NCBI RefSeq assembly: GCF_003121625.1
Contig: NZ_QDDJ01000014.1
Coordinates: 84,942 to 148,941, forward strand
DNA length: 64,000 bases
From: Ornithinimicrobium cavernae
GTDB taxonomy: Bacteria; Actinomycetota; Actinomycetes; Actinomycetales; Dermatophilaceae
Direction of reading: 5' to 3'
The position numbers and the translations under genes are program-made. Below are positions 38,392 through 46,621 of the stretch, one piece after another. The notes under the pieces are model-generated. The model made no database searches. It was not told the origin of the DNA and saw only the letters and a program-made list of their open reading frames with translations. Position 1 is the first letter of the stretch; the number at the start of each line of letters is the position of its first letter.

Positions 38392-39615
38392 TCACCGGCG
38401 GCGCAGGGAGCCGGCGATCGCCACCATGAGGACCAGGAAGCCGACCACGACCCACAGCGCCCGATCCAGCCCGAACACCTCGGCCAGCAGCCCGATCGTT
38501 GGCGCACCGAACAGGAACGCGCCATAGGCGATCGTGCTCACCACCCCGATCGCCCGGTTCCCGCGACCGGGCACCTCCCCCGCTGCCGACATCGCGGCCG
38601 GGAAGATCGTGGACACACCCAGACCCCAGAGCAGGCCGCCGACCACCGCGACCGGCAGCGACGGCACCAGCGTGACCAGGAGGATGCCGACGGCGGCGAG
38701 CAGGCCCCCGGCGCGGGCCAACCCGTCGCGGCCCCAGCGTCTGGTCGCCGGACCGCCCAGGAGCCGGCCGACCATCATGGTCACGTTGAACGCCATGTAG
38801 GCCAGCGCGCCGAAGCTCTCGGGGGCACCGTGCACGTCGACGAGCAGCAGGGCCAGCCAGTCGTTGGCGGCTCCCTCGGCCAGGGCTGCGCCGAGGCAGA
38901 CCAGCCCGATGAGCACCTCCAGCCGGGTGAGGGTGCGTGGCCGGTCCCGGCCCTCTGAAGCCACGCTCCCCGGCGGCCGGGGAGCCGTTGCGTCGTCGTG
39001 CTGCTCCACCGGGACGAACGCCCGCACCGCGACGATCCCGATCACCAGGGCCAGGAGGGCCCCGACGGGCACCTGCACCAGCCCCACACCCTGCCACGCC
39101 GCGAGCGCCCCGACGCCGGCCCCGAGGACGGCTCCGCCGGAGAAGGCGGCGTGCAGATAGGGCATGAGCGTCCGGGCCCGGAGCTGCTCGACGCGGTAGC
39201 CCTGGATGTTCATCGACACGTCCCAGAGCCCGACCGGTGCCCCTGCCAGGACGAACAGCCCCAGCAGGACCCAGACGTCCGGCGCGAGCACGAGGCTCCC
39301 CCAACCGAGGCAGGCCAGCGCGAGCGCTGCCGCGGTGACCGCGCGGTTGCCGAACCGGTCGACGAGGCGGGCGGTGTGCGGCATCGCCAGCAGGGACCCG
39401 AGCCCGCCTCCCACCAGGGCGATCCCGAGCTCGGCCTGGGAGGCTCCGACGCTGTCCCGCAGCGCGGGGACGCGGGCGAGGGTCTGTGCCATGGCGAACC
39501 CGGCCGCCCCGAACACCACAGCAACCGCAGCGGGCGAGCCCGCGCGCGACGTCGTCGCCGGACGGCCCGCCGTCCCCGAGCGTGTCCCACCGGGAGGGTT
39601 GGGGGCGTGCTCCAC
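38392..39615 (-). CDS. MFS transporter
   Basis: 407 residues with 12 hydrophobic segments and the MFS loop motif HTARLVDRFGNRAVTAAAL between helices 2 and 3. GLWDVSMNIQGYRVEQL resembles the FucP/YbjJ-like branch, but the substrate is unknown. GTG 39615 has AGGAGA just upstream. Divergent from the Eis-like gene, 85 bases apart. Confidence 0.85.
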   Translation of the reverse strand: MEHAPNPPGGTRSGTAGRPATTSRAGSPAAVAVVFGAAGFAMAQTLARVPALRDSVGASQAELGIALVGGGLGSLLAMPHTARLVDRFGNRAVTAAALALACLGWGSLVLAPDVWVLLGLFVLAGAPVGLWDVSMNIQGYRVEQLRARTLMPYLHAAFSGGAVLGAGVGALAAWQGVGLVQVPVGALLALVIGIVAVRAFVPVEQHDDATAPRPPGSVASEGRDRPRTLTRLEVLIGLVCLGAALAEGAANDWLALLLVDVHGAPESFGALAYMAFNVTMMVGRLLGGPATRRWGRDGLARAGGLLAAVGILLVTLVPSLPVAVVGGLLWGLGVSTIFPAAMSAAGEVPGRGNRAIGVVSTIAYGAFLFGAPTIGLLAEVFGLDRALWVVVGFLVLMVAIAGSLRRR

Positions 39616-39700
39616 CTGGTCTCCTGTCCTTCACCCGCGCGTCGGGTGACTGTCCGATAACCGCTGGCCCACAGACGTCCTCGGGCGTGACACTGGCCCG

Positions 39701-41050
39701 ATGAGCAATGACCCTGGTGCCACTCTGCCCGAACCCGGCCCGGCACAGTCCACGACGCAGGCCACCATGGTCGCGCTGATCCCTGCCGACGCGGACCGGA
39801 TCATGGCCCTGGAGCACCTGGTCTGGTTCGAGATCGCACCCGGCGTCAGCGTCGAGGACAACCTGGCGGAGCTCGACTTCGAGCGGACGCGCGGGGCCGA
39901 GCTGACCTCCCCGGCGCCCCGGCTCGGGGCAGCGGCCGCAGCCGGCGCGCCGCTCGCGGGCATGTACGCCTCCTGGGCGATGGCGGTGACGGCGCCGGGG
40001 CCGAAGGGGACGCTGGCCCGGCTCCCGATGAACGGCCTCACCTGGGTGGGCGTGCACCCCGATGCCCGCCGGCGCGGGATCCTGCGGCAGATGATGACCG
40101 AGCACCTCGGCACGGCGCACGACCATGGCGAGGCCGTCGCCGGGCTCCAGGCGGCCGAGCCCGGGATCTACGGCCGGTTCGGCTACGGCGCCGCCTCGCT
40201 CGACGTCACCCTGACCCTCGGTCGGGGCGCGGACCTCAGTGCGGGCCCCGCGCTGGAGGAGGCGGCGCGGCAGGTCGGCACGCACTTCGTGCCTGCAGGC
40301 ACCCCTGAGGCGATGGAGGTCATCCAGCGCGCCCACCTGGGCGCGGCGGACCACACGCTCGGCGCGGTGACCCGGACCGACAGCATGGCCCGCGTCTGGT
40401 TCCGTGACCACCCCACCGCGCGGGGGAACAAGGAGCCACTGCAGGCGATGTTCGCCACGCGGGGCGACGAGCTGACCGGCTACGCGCTCTTCCGGCGGAG
40501 CTCGAAGTGGGAGCACAACCTGCCCGGTGGCGAGGTGACGGTCCGCGAGATCGGGGCCGTGGACCCCGCCTCGCTGCTGGCGCTGGCACAACGGCTCGTC
40601 GACTTCGACCTGACCTCCACGGTCACCGTACACGGCCGGGGCATCGACGACCCGCTGCTGTGGTGGGCCGGTGGTCCGCGGCAGACCAGGCTGCGGTCCG
40701 GGGACTCGCTGTGGGTTCGCCTCGTGGACGTCGACAAGGCGATGACGGCCCGCGGCTACGCCCAGGCCGTGGACGTGGTGCTGGACGTCGTGGACCCGGT
40801 GTGTCCGTGGAACGAGCGACGCTGGAGGTTGACGGCCGGTGCGGACGGTGTGGGGCGTTGCGTGCCGACCGACGACGAGCCCGACCTACGGCTGCCGGTC
40901 GCCGCGCTGGGTGCCGCCTACCTGGGGTCGCGCCCGATCGCGGCGCAGGCAGCCGCCGGCGCGGTGACCGAGCTGCGGCCGGGTGCCGCCGCCGAGCTGT
41001 CGCGTGCCATGCGCGGCGACGTGGAGCCCATCGCGGCCATCAACTTCTGA
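39701..41050 (+). CDS. Eis-like GNAT N-acetyltransferase
   Basis: 449 residues with the three-part layout of Eis proteins: an N-terminal GNAT domain with WVGVHPDARRRGILRQMMTE as acetyl-CoA motif and AAEPGIYGRFGYGAAS, a second GNAT-like domain (about 200-310), and a C-terminal SCP2-like domain to the end (MRGDVEPIAAINF, with the C-terminal carboxylate that acts in catalysis in Eis). Mycobacterial Eis acetylates aminoglycosides and protein lysines; the substrate here is unknown. Confidence 0.88.
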   Translation: MSNDPGATLPEPGPAQSTTQATMVALIPADADRIMALEHLVWFEIAPGVSVEDNLAELDFERTRGAELTSPAPRLGAAAAAGAPLAGMYASWAMAVTAPGPKGTLARLPMNGLTWVGVHPDARRRGILRQMMTEHLGTAHDHGEAVAGLQAAEPGIYGRFGYGAASLDVTLTLGRGADLSAGPALEEAARQVGTHFVPAGTPEAMEVIQRAHLGAADHTLGAVTRTDSMARVWFRDHPTARGNKEPLQAMFATRGDELTGYALFRRSSKWEHNLPGGEVTVREIGAVDPASLLALAQRLVDFDLTSTVTVHGRGIDDPLLWWAGGPRQTRLRSGDSLWVRLVDVDKAMTARGYAQAVDVVLDVVDPVCPWNERRWRLTAGADGVGRCVPTDDEPDLRLPVAALGAAYLGSRPIAAQAAAGAVTELRPGAAAELSRAMRGDVEPIAAINF

Positions 41051-41157
41051 GGAGCCGCCGGCACGCTCCGACCGCTTGTCTAGAGTGGGACCGCTCGGGG
41101 AGTGGGTGCTATCCGGCGCCAGGGTGACACCAGGGGAACGGGCATGAGGAGGGCGGG

Positions 41158-42630
41158 ATGTCGATCCGGCAATGGGCACTGATCGGAGGGCTGGCCAGCA
41201 TCGGGGTCGTGGGGACGGGGATCGGGCTCTTTGCCGCGCAGGGCCCCGAGCACCCGGCCACCGTGCTCCAGGTCGAGGACACGGCGCAGATCCTCTACGC
41301 CCCCGAGCTGCGGGCCGCAGTGGAGCGGCTCGAGTTCTACGAGCCCACCACCGTGGCGGTGTTCACCCACCGGGGCGGTGCGGAGGCGCTGACCGACGAC
41401 TACGCGCTCAACGACGCGACGCTCGCCTTCGCCCGCGAGACCCGCACCGACTGGCTGAGCAGCAACGGCCAGAAGTGGGCCGATGACCTGTTCATCCTCG
41501 GCGTCGATCCAGAGGGCCGACTCGTCGGCACCTACTTCGGGGAGAACCGCGCGGTCAGCGAGCAGAACCAGCTGGACATCCAGGACGCCACCAAGGACGA
41601 CTTCCGCAGCGGCCGGTGGACCGAGGGCTCGATCGCCGGCATCGAGACCGCCGCCGAGCGGATGAACCGCCCGTTCGCGCGGTCCGGGGCAGGGGTCAAC
41701 GGCGCCATCGGTCTCTCGGCCGCCACGCTGGCCGGCTCGGGTGCCTACCTGTTCGTCGGGCTGCGCAGGAGGGACCGCAGTCGCGCGGCGCGGGCGGCCG
41801 GGGACCGCGCGATGGCCAACGTGGTCCGTGACTACGAGGAGACGCAGGTGCATGCCCACCTCATCCCCGAGCAGTCGCGCTACGGCGGGGCGATGCTCGG
41901 TCGCTACCAGGAGTACACACGTTCCTTCCGTGAGCTGACCGAGCTGGGCAACCGCGCCCGCGCGATCCCGGCCAACGCCTACGACAGGACCGAGACGCTG
42001 GCCGTGCTCACGGAGTACCAGGGCGCGGGGGAAGAGCTGGATGAGCTCGACGACGTCATCGCCGACACCGCCGCGCTCCTCAACCTCGACCGCGCCTGGC
42101 CGGAGGCCTGGGAGCGACAGGTCGCCACGCTGCGCGAGGACCTGGAGGGCGTGGAGCCACTCCTCACCTCGACCCTGGACGAGGAGGTGCGCGGCCTGGA
42201 CGCGGCACAGCCGCTGCGCGAGTTCGCCTCGCAGGCCCTGGCGGACCTCGACCAGCTGCGGGGTGACCTGGCGAGCGGGGCGACCAGTCCCGACGACGCG
42301 CTGGACGCGTTGCGCGCCGTGCGGGACACGCTGAGCGGTCACCTGGACGCCCTCGCCGGGGCGGTGGCCCGCGAGTACAGCGAGGACGAGTCGGAGCGGG
42401 AGAGCATGGAGGACGCCTTCCGGCGGGAGCGGGCCCGCGCCGAGCCGACCATCCTGAGCACGACCGACCGCACCTGGACCTGGATCAGCATCAACTCCTT
42501 CACCAGTGGCTACTCCACGGGGACCCAGGAGGTGGCGCAGGCCCGGTCCGCGTCCTCCGGGGGGTCCACGTCCGGCTACAGCAGCAGCGGCGGGAGCTTC
42601 AGCGGCGCAGGGAGCTCGTCACGCTTTTGA
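41158..42630 (+). CDS. TPM-domain-like membrane protein (DUF5129 type)
   Basis: 490 residues. A signal-anchor helix (about 5-25) leads to an extracytoplasmic domain of ~150 residues resembling TPM phosphatase folds (LEFYEPTTVAVFTHRGG, LFILGVDPEGRLVGTYFGEN). A second helix (about 180-200) is followed by a long acidic helical cytoplasmic region (205-435) with coiled-coil character, and a Ser/Gly-rich end SSGGSFSGAGSSSRF, like the GG-FSGGG tails of TPM proteins. ATG 41158 has GAGGAGGG upstream. Function unknown. Confidence 0.75.
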   Translation: MSIRQWALIGGLASIGVVGTGIGLFAAQGPEHPATVLQVEDTAQILYAPELRAAVERLEFYEPTTVAVFTHRGGAEALTDDYALNDATLAFARETRTDWLSSNGQKWADDLFILGVDPEGRLVGTYFGENRAVSEQNQLDIQDATKDDFRSGRWTEGSIAGIETAAERMNRPFARSGAGVNGAIGLSAATLAGSGAYLFVGLRRRDRSRAARAAGDRAMANVVRDYEETQVHAHLIPEQSRYGGAMLGRYQEYTRSFRELTELGNRARAIPANAYDRTETLAVLTEYQGAGEELDELDDVIADTAALLNLDRAWPEAWERQVATLREDLEGVEPLLTSTLDEEVRGLDAAQPLREFASQALADLDQLRGDLASGATSPDDALDALRAVRDTLSGHLDALAGAVAREYSEDESERESMEDAFRRERARAEPTILSTTDRTWTWISINSFTSGYSTGTQEVAQARSASSGGSTSGYSSSGGSFSGAGSSSRF

Positions 42631-42681
42631 GGCAGGACACTGCCGGCGCGACTCGCGCACGCCCGCGCCCGCTCGCCTGGA

Positions 42682-42719
42682 TGTCAGGGTCCTGGGTCCG
42701 GCCCCCTCGCTGCCTGACA
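42682..42719 (+). terminator. Hairpin after the TPM-like gene
   Basis: TGTCAGG (42682-42688) pairs with CCTGACA (42713-42719), with an inner GGG-TCCGG-CCC stem. It lies 50 bases after the TPM-like stop, in the 168-base gap before the next gene. Confidence 0.45.
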
Positions 42720-42786
42720 CACGAGGTCTCGGAGGCGGCACGGTGGGGACCGAGATCGCGATAGCGGCAGGCGGACCTGCGGCGGC

Positions 42787-42792
42787 TACCGT
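42787..42792 (+). promoter_or_regulatory. Candidate -10 box for leaderless helicase-domain gene
   Basis: TACCGT ends six bases before the GTG at 42799, which has no ribosome site. This is the spacing expected for a leaderless transcript. Confidence 0.4.
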
Positions 42793-42798
42793 AGTCGG

Positions 42799-45021
42799 GT
42801 GCCCACCCGTGCCCGGAGCCTCGCCGACGACCTGCGCGGACGCTCACCGGAAGAGCTGGTCGCGCTGCTGGTGCGCCGACCGGACCTGGCCCGACCCACC
42901 CCGGCGGACCTGACCACCCTCGCGGCGCGTGCCACCACGCGAGCCAGCGTGCAGCGGGCGCTCGACAGCCTGGACCTGGCGCACCTGCAGACCCTCGAGG
43001 TGATCTGCGTCCTCGGCGCGGCCCCGGTGACGGCGATCGCGGCCGCCCTCGGGGAGCCAGCGCGCTCACCGCGGGTCGGTGAGCTCGTCGACCGTCTCGC
43101 AGACCTGGCCCTGTGCTGGCGGAGCCCGGAGGGCTACCGCGCCGCGCGCACGGTGCAGGAGGTGATCGGGGCTCCTGCCGGGCTGGGGCCCGAGACGGAG
43201 GACGCTCCCACCGGTGACCGCCTCACCGAGGCACTCGAGGACCTGGACGGGCGGGCCCGGGCGATCCTGGACGCCCTGACGTGGGGACCGCCGGTGGGTG
43301 TGCTGCCCTCCGGCGGCAGCGGTGACCGGGGGGTGTGGGAGGCCGGGCAGCACCTGCTCGAGCGACGCCTGCTGCGACGCACCGACGAGAGCCACGTGCT
43401 GCTCCCCCGCCAGGTGGCTCTCCGCCTGCGCTGCGGCCTCGTGCACCGCCGACCGGAGCTGTCACCGCCGGTCGGCGACGACCGCTTGCTCGACACCGAC
43501 CTGGTCGATGCCACGGCCGGTGGCCGCGCCGCACAGCTGCTCGAGCAGACCGCTGAGCTGCTCGACGAGTGGGGCACGCGCCCTCCGCGCGTCCTGCGGA
43601 CCGGTGGCCTGGCGGTGCGCGACCTGTCCCGTGCCGCAACCCTGCTGGAGGCCACGACGGCCGAGACCGCCTGGCTCGTGGAGGTGCTGCAAGCCGCCGG
43701 CCTGGTCGCGGCGGACGAGTCGCGCGAGCCCGCCTGGATGCCGACAGGGGAGTCCGACGACTGGGCCGAGCGACCTGCAGGGGAGCGGTGGTCCGTCCTG
43801 GCCGGCGCCTGGCTCGGTATGCCGGCAGCCCCCTCCCTGGTCGGGTCCCCCGACGGCACGGGCCGGGTCAACGCCCTCAGCCCACAGACGTCCTGGCCCT
43901 ACGGTCGGCAGCGTCGCAACGACACCCTGGCCGTGCTTGCGACACTGCCGGCGGGCACCGCCCCCACCGCCGACCGGCTGGTCGAGCTGCTGCGCTGGCA
44001 CCACCCGATCCGGCTGAGCCGCTCCCCCGACCCCGGTGTGGAGACGGTCGTGCGCGAGGCGGAGTGGGCGGGCCTTACCGGTCGGGGCGCCCTCGCCAGC
44101 GCCGCCGGCGGCGTCCTGAGCGGGGACACGGCACACGCCGGCCGGGTGATGAGCGATCACATCCCCGAGGCCGTCGAGCACGTGCTGGTGCAGGCGGACC
44201 TGACCGCCGTCGCCCCCGGCCGCCTGGACGGCCCGGCGCGCTCCGTGATGCGGCTCCTCGGTCAGGTGGAGTCCCGAGGGGGCGCCACCGTCCACCGGAT
44301 CACCGAGGACGGCATCCGCCGCGCGCTCGACCTGGGGTGGTCCGCCGACCGCGTCCTCAGCGAGGTCTCCGCGATCAGCCGCACCGGCGTGCCCCAGCCG
44401 TTGGAGTACCTGGTCCGCGACGTCGCCCGCAGGCACGGGGTCGCCCGGGTCGGTTCGGTGGGCTCCTACGTGCGCTCGGACGACACCGCGCTGCTGGACC
44501 GGGTCCTGGCCGACCGCGATCTCGGGCTGCTGCAGCTGCGGCGCGTCGCGCCGACGGTGCTGGTCAGCCCCGTGCCGGCGACGACGGTCCTGGACGTCCT
44601 GCGCGAGGGCCGGTACGGCCCCGTCCCCGAGGGGGAGGACGGCGGCCTGACGCTGGTGTCGCTCCAGGACCACCGGGCCACGCGACGGGCCATGGCGCCC
44701 ACCCGGGTGAGCACCGTCGACGCGGAGACCGCAGCCCGGATCGTCGCCACGATGATCAGCGGCGAGTCCAACCGGCCCCGCGGCGGCAACGGCCTGCCCG
44801 CGCCGACCGACCCCGTGGTCACCTCCGCGATGCTGAGGGAGGCCGCGGCCGAGCGCCTACCCGTCTGGATCGGCTATGCGGACGAGGTCGGCGGCATCCA
44901 GCGGCTGCTGCTGCGACCGACCGCCGTCGAGCAGGGACGGGTGCGCGGCACGGTCGCCGACCAGGACGCGCCACGGACCTTCCTGCTGCACCGCATCTCC
45001 GGCGTCGCCGCCGCCGACTGA
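42799..45021 (+). CDS. XPB/Ssl2-like helicase-associated domain protein (Helicase_C_3)
   Basis: 740 residues, matching in length and style the actinobacterial protein found beside the XPB helicase gene (Rv0862c-type). The C-terminal third is the recognisable part: HVLVQADLTAVAPGRLDGPA, RITEDGIRRALDLGWSADR and PLEYLVRDVARRHG, then a final WYL-like beta domain (LPVWIGYADEVGGIQRLLLR). It lacks Walker A and DExx motifs, so it is not itself a helicase. In this genome it is 12 kb from the XPB gene at 57140. Confidence 0.82.
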   Translation: MPTRARSLADDLRGRSPEELVALLVRRPDLARPTPADLTTLAARATTRASVQRALDSLDLAHLQTLEVICVLGAAPVTAIAAALGEPARSPRVGELVDRLADLALCWRSPEGYRAARTVQEVIGAPAGLGPETEDAPTGDRLTEALEDLDGRARAILDALTWGPPVGVLPSGGSGDRGVWEAGQHLLERRLLRRTDESHVLLPRQVALRLRCGLVHRRPELSPPVGDDRLLDTDLVDATAGGRAAQLLEQTAELLDEWGTRPPRVLRTGGLAVRDLSRAATLLEATTAETAWLVEVLQAAGLVAADESREPAWMPTGESDDWAERPAGERWSVLAGAWLGMPAAPSLVGSPDGTGRVNALSPQTSWPYGRQRRNDTLAVLATLPAGTAPTADRLVELLRWHHPIRLSRSPDPGVETVVREAEWAGLTGRGALASAAGGVLSGDTAHAGRVMSDHIPEAVEHVLVQADLTAVAPGRLDGPARSVMRLLGQVESRGGATVHRITEDGIRRALDLGWSADRVLSEVSAISRTGVPQPLEYLVRDVARRHGVARVGSVGSYVRSDDTALLDRVLADRDLGLLQLRRVAPTVLVSPVPATTVLDVLREGRYGPVPEGEDGGLTLVSLQDHRATRRAMAPTRVSTVDAETAARIVATMISGESNRPRGGNGLPAPTDPVVTSAMLREAAAERLPVWIGYADEVGGIQRLLLRPTAVEQGRVRGTVADQDAPRTFLLHRISGVAAAD

Positions 45022-45040
45022 CCGGGCCGGCTCATCGCCT

Positions 45041-45119
45041 CCGTATGCATCTGGTCACCTCGGGCGTGGCCGACTCGCAAAGGCGGCGCGACCCGCATAC
45101 GGTCGACCAGGCTCTTTTT
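45041..45119 (+). promoter_or_regulatory. Inverted repeat with T-run before the permease gene
   Basis: CCGTATGC (45041-45048) and GCATACGG (45095-45102) are perfect inverted arms 46 bases apart, and TTTTT follows at 45115-45119. This could terminate the preceding gene or act as an attenuator-like leader for the permease. Unproven. Confidence 0.3.
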
Positions 45120-45142
45120 CTGACCGACGGAAGTGAACGACT

Positions 45143-46618
45143 GTGAGCACAGCCGAGATACCGGAGACCCGCACCGAGCTGAAGCGCTCGCTCAGGCCAC
45201 AGTGGGTCTGGGCGATCGCCCTGGGGTCGGCCATCGGCTGGGGTGCGTTCGTGCTGCCGACCGACTGGCTGAGCACCGCCGGACCGCTGGGGACGGTCAT
45301 CGGGCTGCTGCTCGGCGGCGCCCTCATGTGCCTCATCGCGGTCAGCTACGGGTTCCTGATCCGCACCTTCCCGGTCTCCGGCGGTGAGTACGCCTACGCC
45401 TACACCGCGTTCGGGCGGCTGAACGCCTACATCTGCGGTTGGTTCCTCACCCTGGGCTACATGTCGATCGTCGCCCTCAACGCCTCCGCCTTCGCGCTGA
45501 TCTTCCGGCGGATGGTGCCGTGGGTGGTGGAGTGGGTGCCGCTGTGGGAGGTCGCCGGCTGGCAGGTCTACCTCGGCGAGGTCGTCGTGGCCAGCCTGGC
45601 CCTCCTGGTCTTCGCCGTCCTCAACGTCCGCGGCGCCACGCTCTCGGGCCGGATGCAGTTCATCTTCTGCCTGGTCATGCTCGGTGCCGTCGGGTTCCTG
45701 CTGCTCGGTGCCCTGCTGCACCCGGGCACGCCGCTGTCGAACCTCAGCCCCGCGTTCCCCGAGGGCACCGGCGCCCTCCCCGCCGTCCTGGCCATCGTCG
45801 CGATCGCGCCGTGGGCCTACGTCGGCTTCGACAACGTCCCGCAGGCCGCGGAGGAGTTCGACTTCGCACCGAGCCGGGCGTTCGGGCTGATCATCATGGC
45901 CATCCTGGTCGCGGCCGGCATCTACGTCGCCATGGTGCTGACCACGGCGGTCGCCTTCCCCTGGCCGGAGCTGGTCGGCGGGGCCCCGGCGTGGGGCACC
46001 GCGGACGCGGTCTCCGCCCTGTTCGGCAACCTCGGCCTGCTCGTCCTGGCGCTCGGCCTGTGCATGGGCGTGTTCACCGGCCTCAACGGCTTCTACGTCT
46101 CAGCCAGCAGGTTGCTCTTCGCCATGGGCCGCGCGCACACCATCCCGCCCGCCTTCGCCCGGCTGCACAAGGACACCGGCACGCCCGCGCTGGCCATCTG
46201 GTTCGTGACCGCCGCCTGCCTCATCGCCCCGTGGTTCGGGCGCGAGGCGCTCGTCTGGGTCGTCGACATGAGCTCGGTCGGCGTGACGATCGCCTACACC
46301 TACACCTGCCTCGCGGCGTTCCGCATGTTCCGGTGGTCCGACTCACCGGCACGTCCGGGCGACCCCGAGGGGGTCCGCTCGACCTTCAAGAAGGTGATGA
46401 GTGGTCTCGGCACGGCCACCGGCGTGGGCTTCTTCCTGCTGCTGATGACCCCCGGCTCCCCCGCCCAACTGGGGGCCCCGTCGCTCGTCGCCCTCGCGGT
46501 GTGGGTCGTCCTCGGCGCGGTGTTCTACCTGATGCACCGGTCGGCGCAGGAGGGGCTCACGGACGCCGAGATGGACCGGATGGTGCTCGGCGAGCACCGC
46601 CGGGACACCGCGGACTGA
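45143..46618 (+). CDS. APC family amino-acid permease
   Basis: 491 residues, about 12 hydrophobic segments. The first helix has ALGSAIGWGAFVLPTDWL, the G-S-x-IG-G unwound substrate site of the APC fold, and the sixth helix region has AIAPWAYVGFDNVPQAAEEF. The N- and C-termini are polar and cytoplasmic. GTG 45143 has GGAAGTG upstream. It ends three bases before the convergent menD stop. Substrate unknown. Confidence 0.88.
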   Translation: MSTAEIPETRTELKRSLRPQWVWAIALGSAIGWGAFVLPTDWLSTAGPLGTVIGLLLGGALMCLIAVSYGFLIRTFPVSGGEYAYAYTAFGRLNAYICGWFLTLGYMSIVALNASAFALIFRRMVPWVVEWVPLWEVAGWQVYLGEVVVASLALLVFAVLNVRGATLSGRMQFIFCLVMLGAVGFLLLGALLHPGTPLSNLSPAFPEGTGALPAVLAIVAIAPWAYVGFDNVPQAAEEFDFAPSRAFGLIIMAILVAAGIYVAMVLTTAVAFPWPELVGGAPAWGTADAVSALFGNLGLLVLALGLCMGVFTGLNGFYVSASRLLFAMGRAHTIPPAFARLHKDTGTPALAIWFVTAACLIAPWFGREALVWVVDMSSVGVTIAYTYTCLAAFRMFRWSDSPARPGDPEGVRSTFKKVMSGLGTATGVGFFLLLMTPGSPAQLGAPSLVALAVWVVLGAVFYLMHRSAQEGLTDAEMDRMVLGEHRRDTAD

Positions 46619-46621
46619 CCG

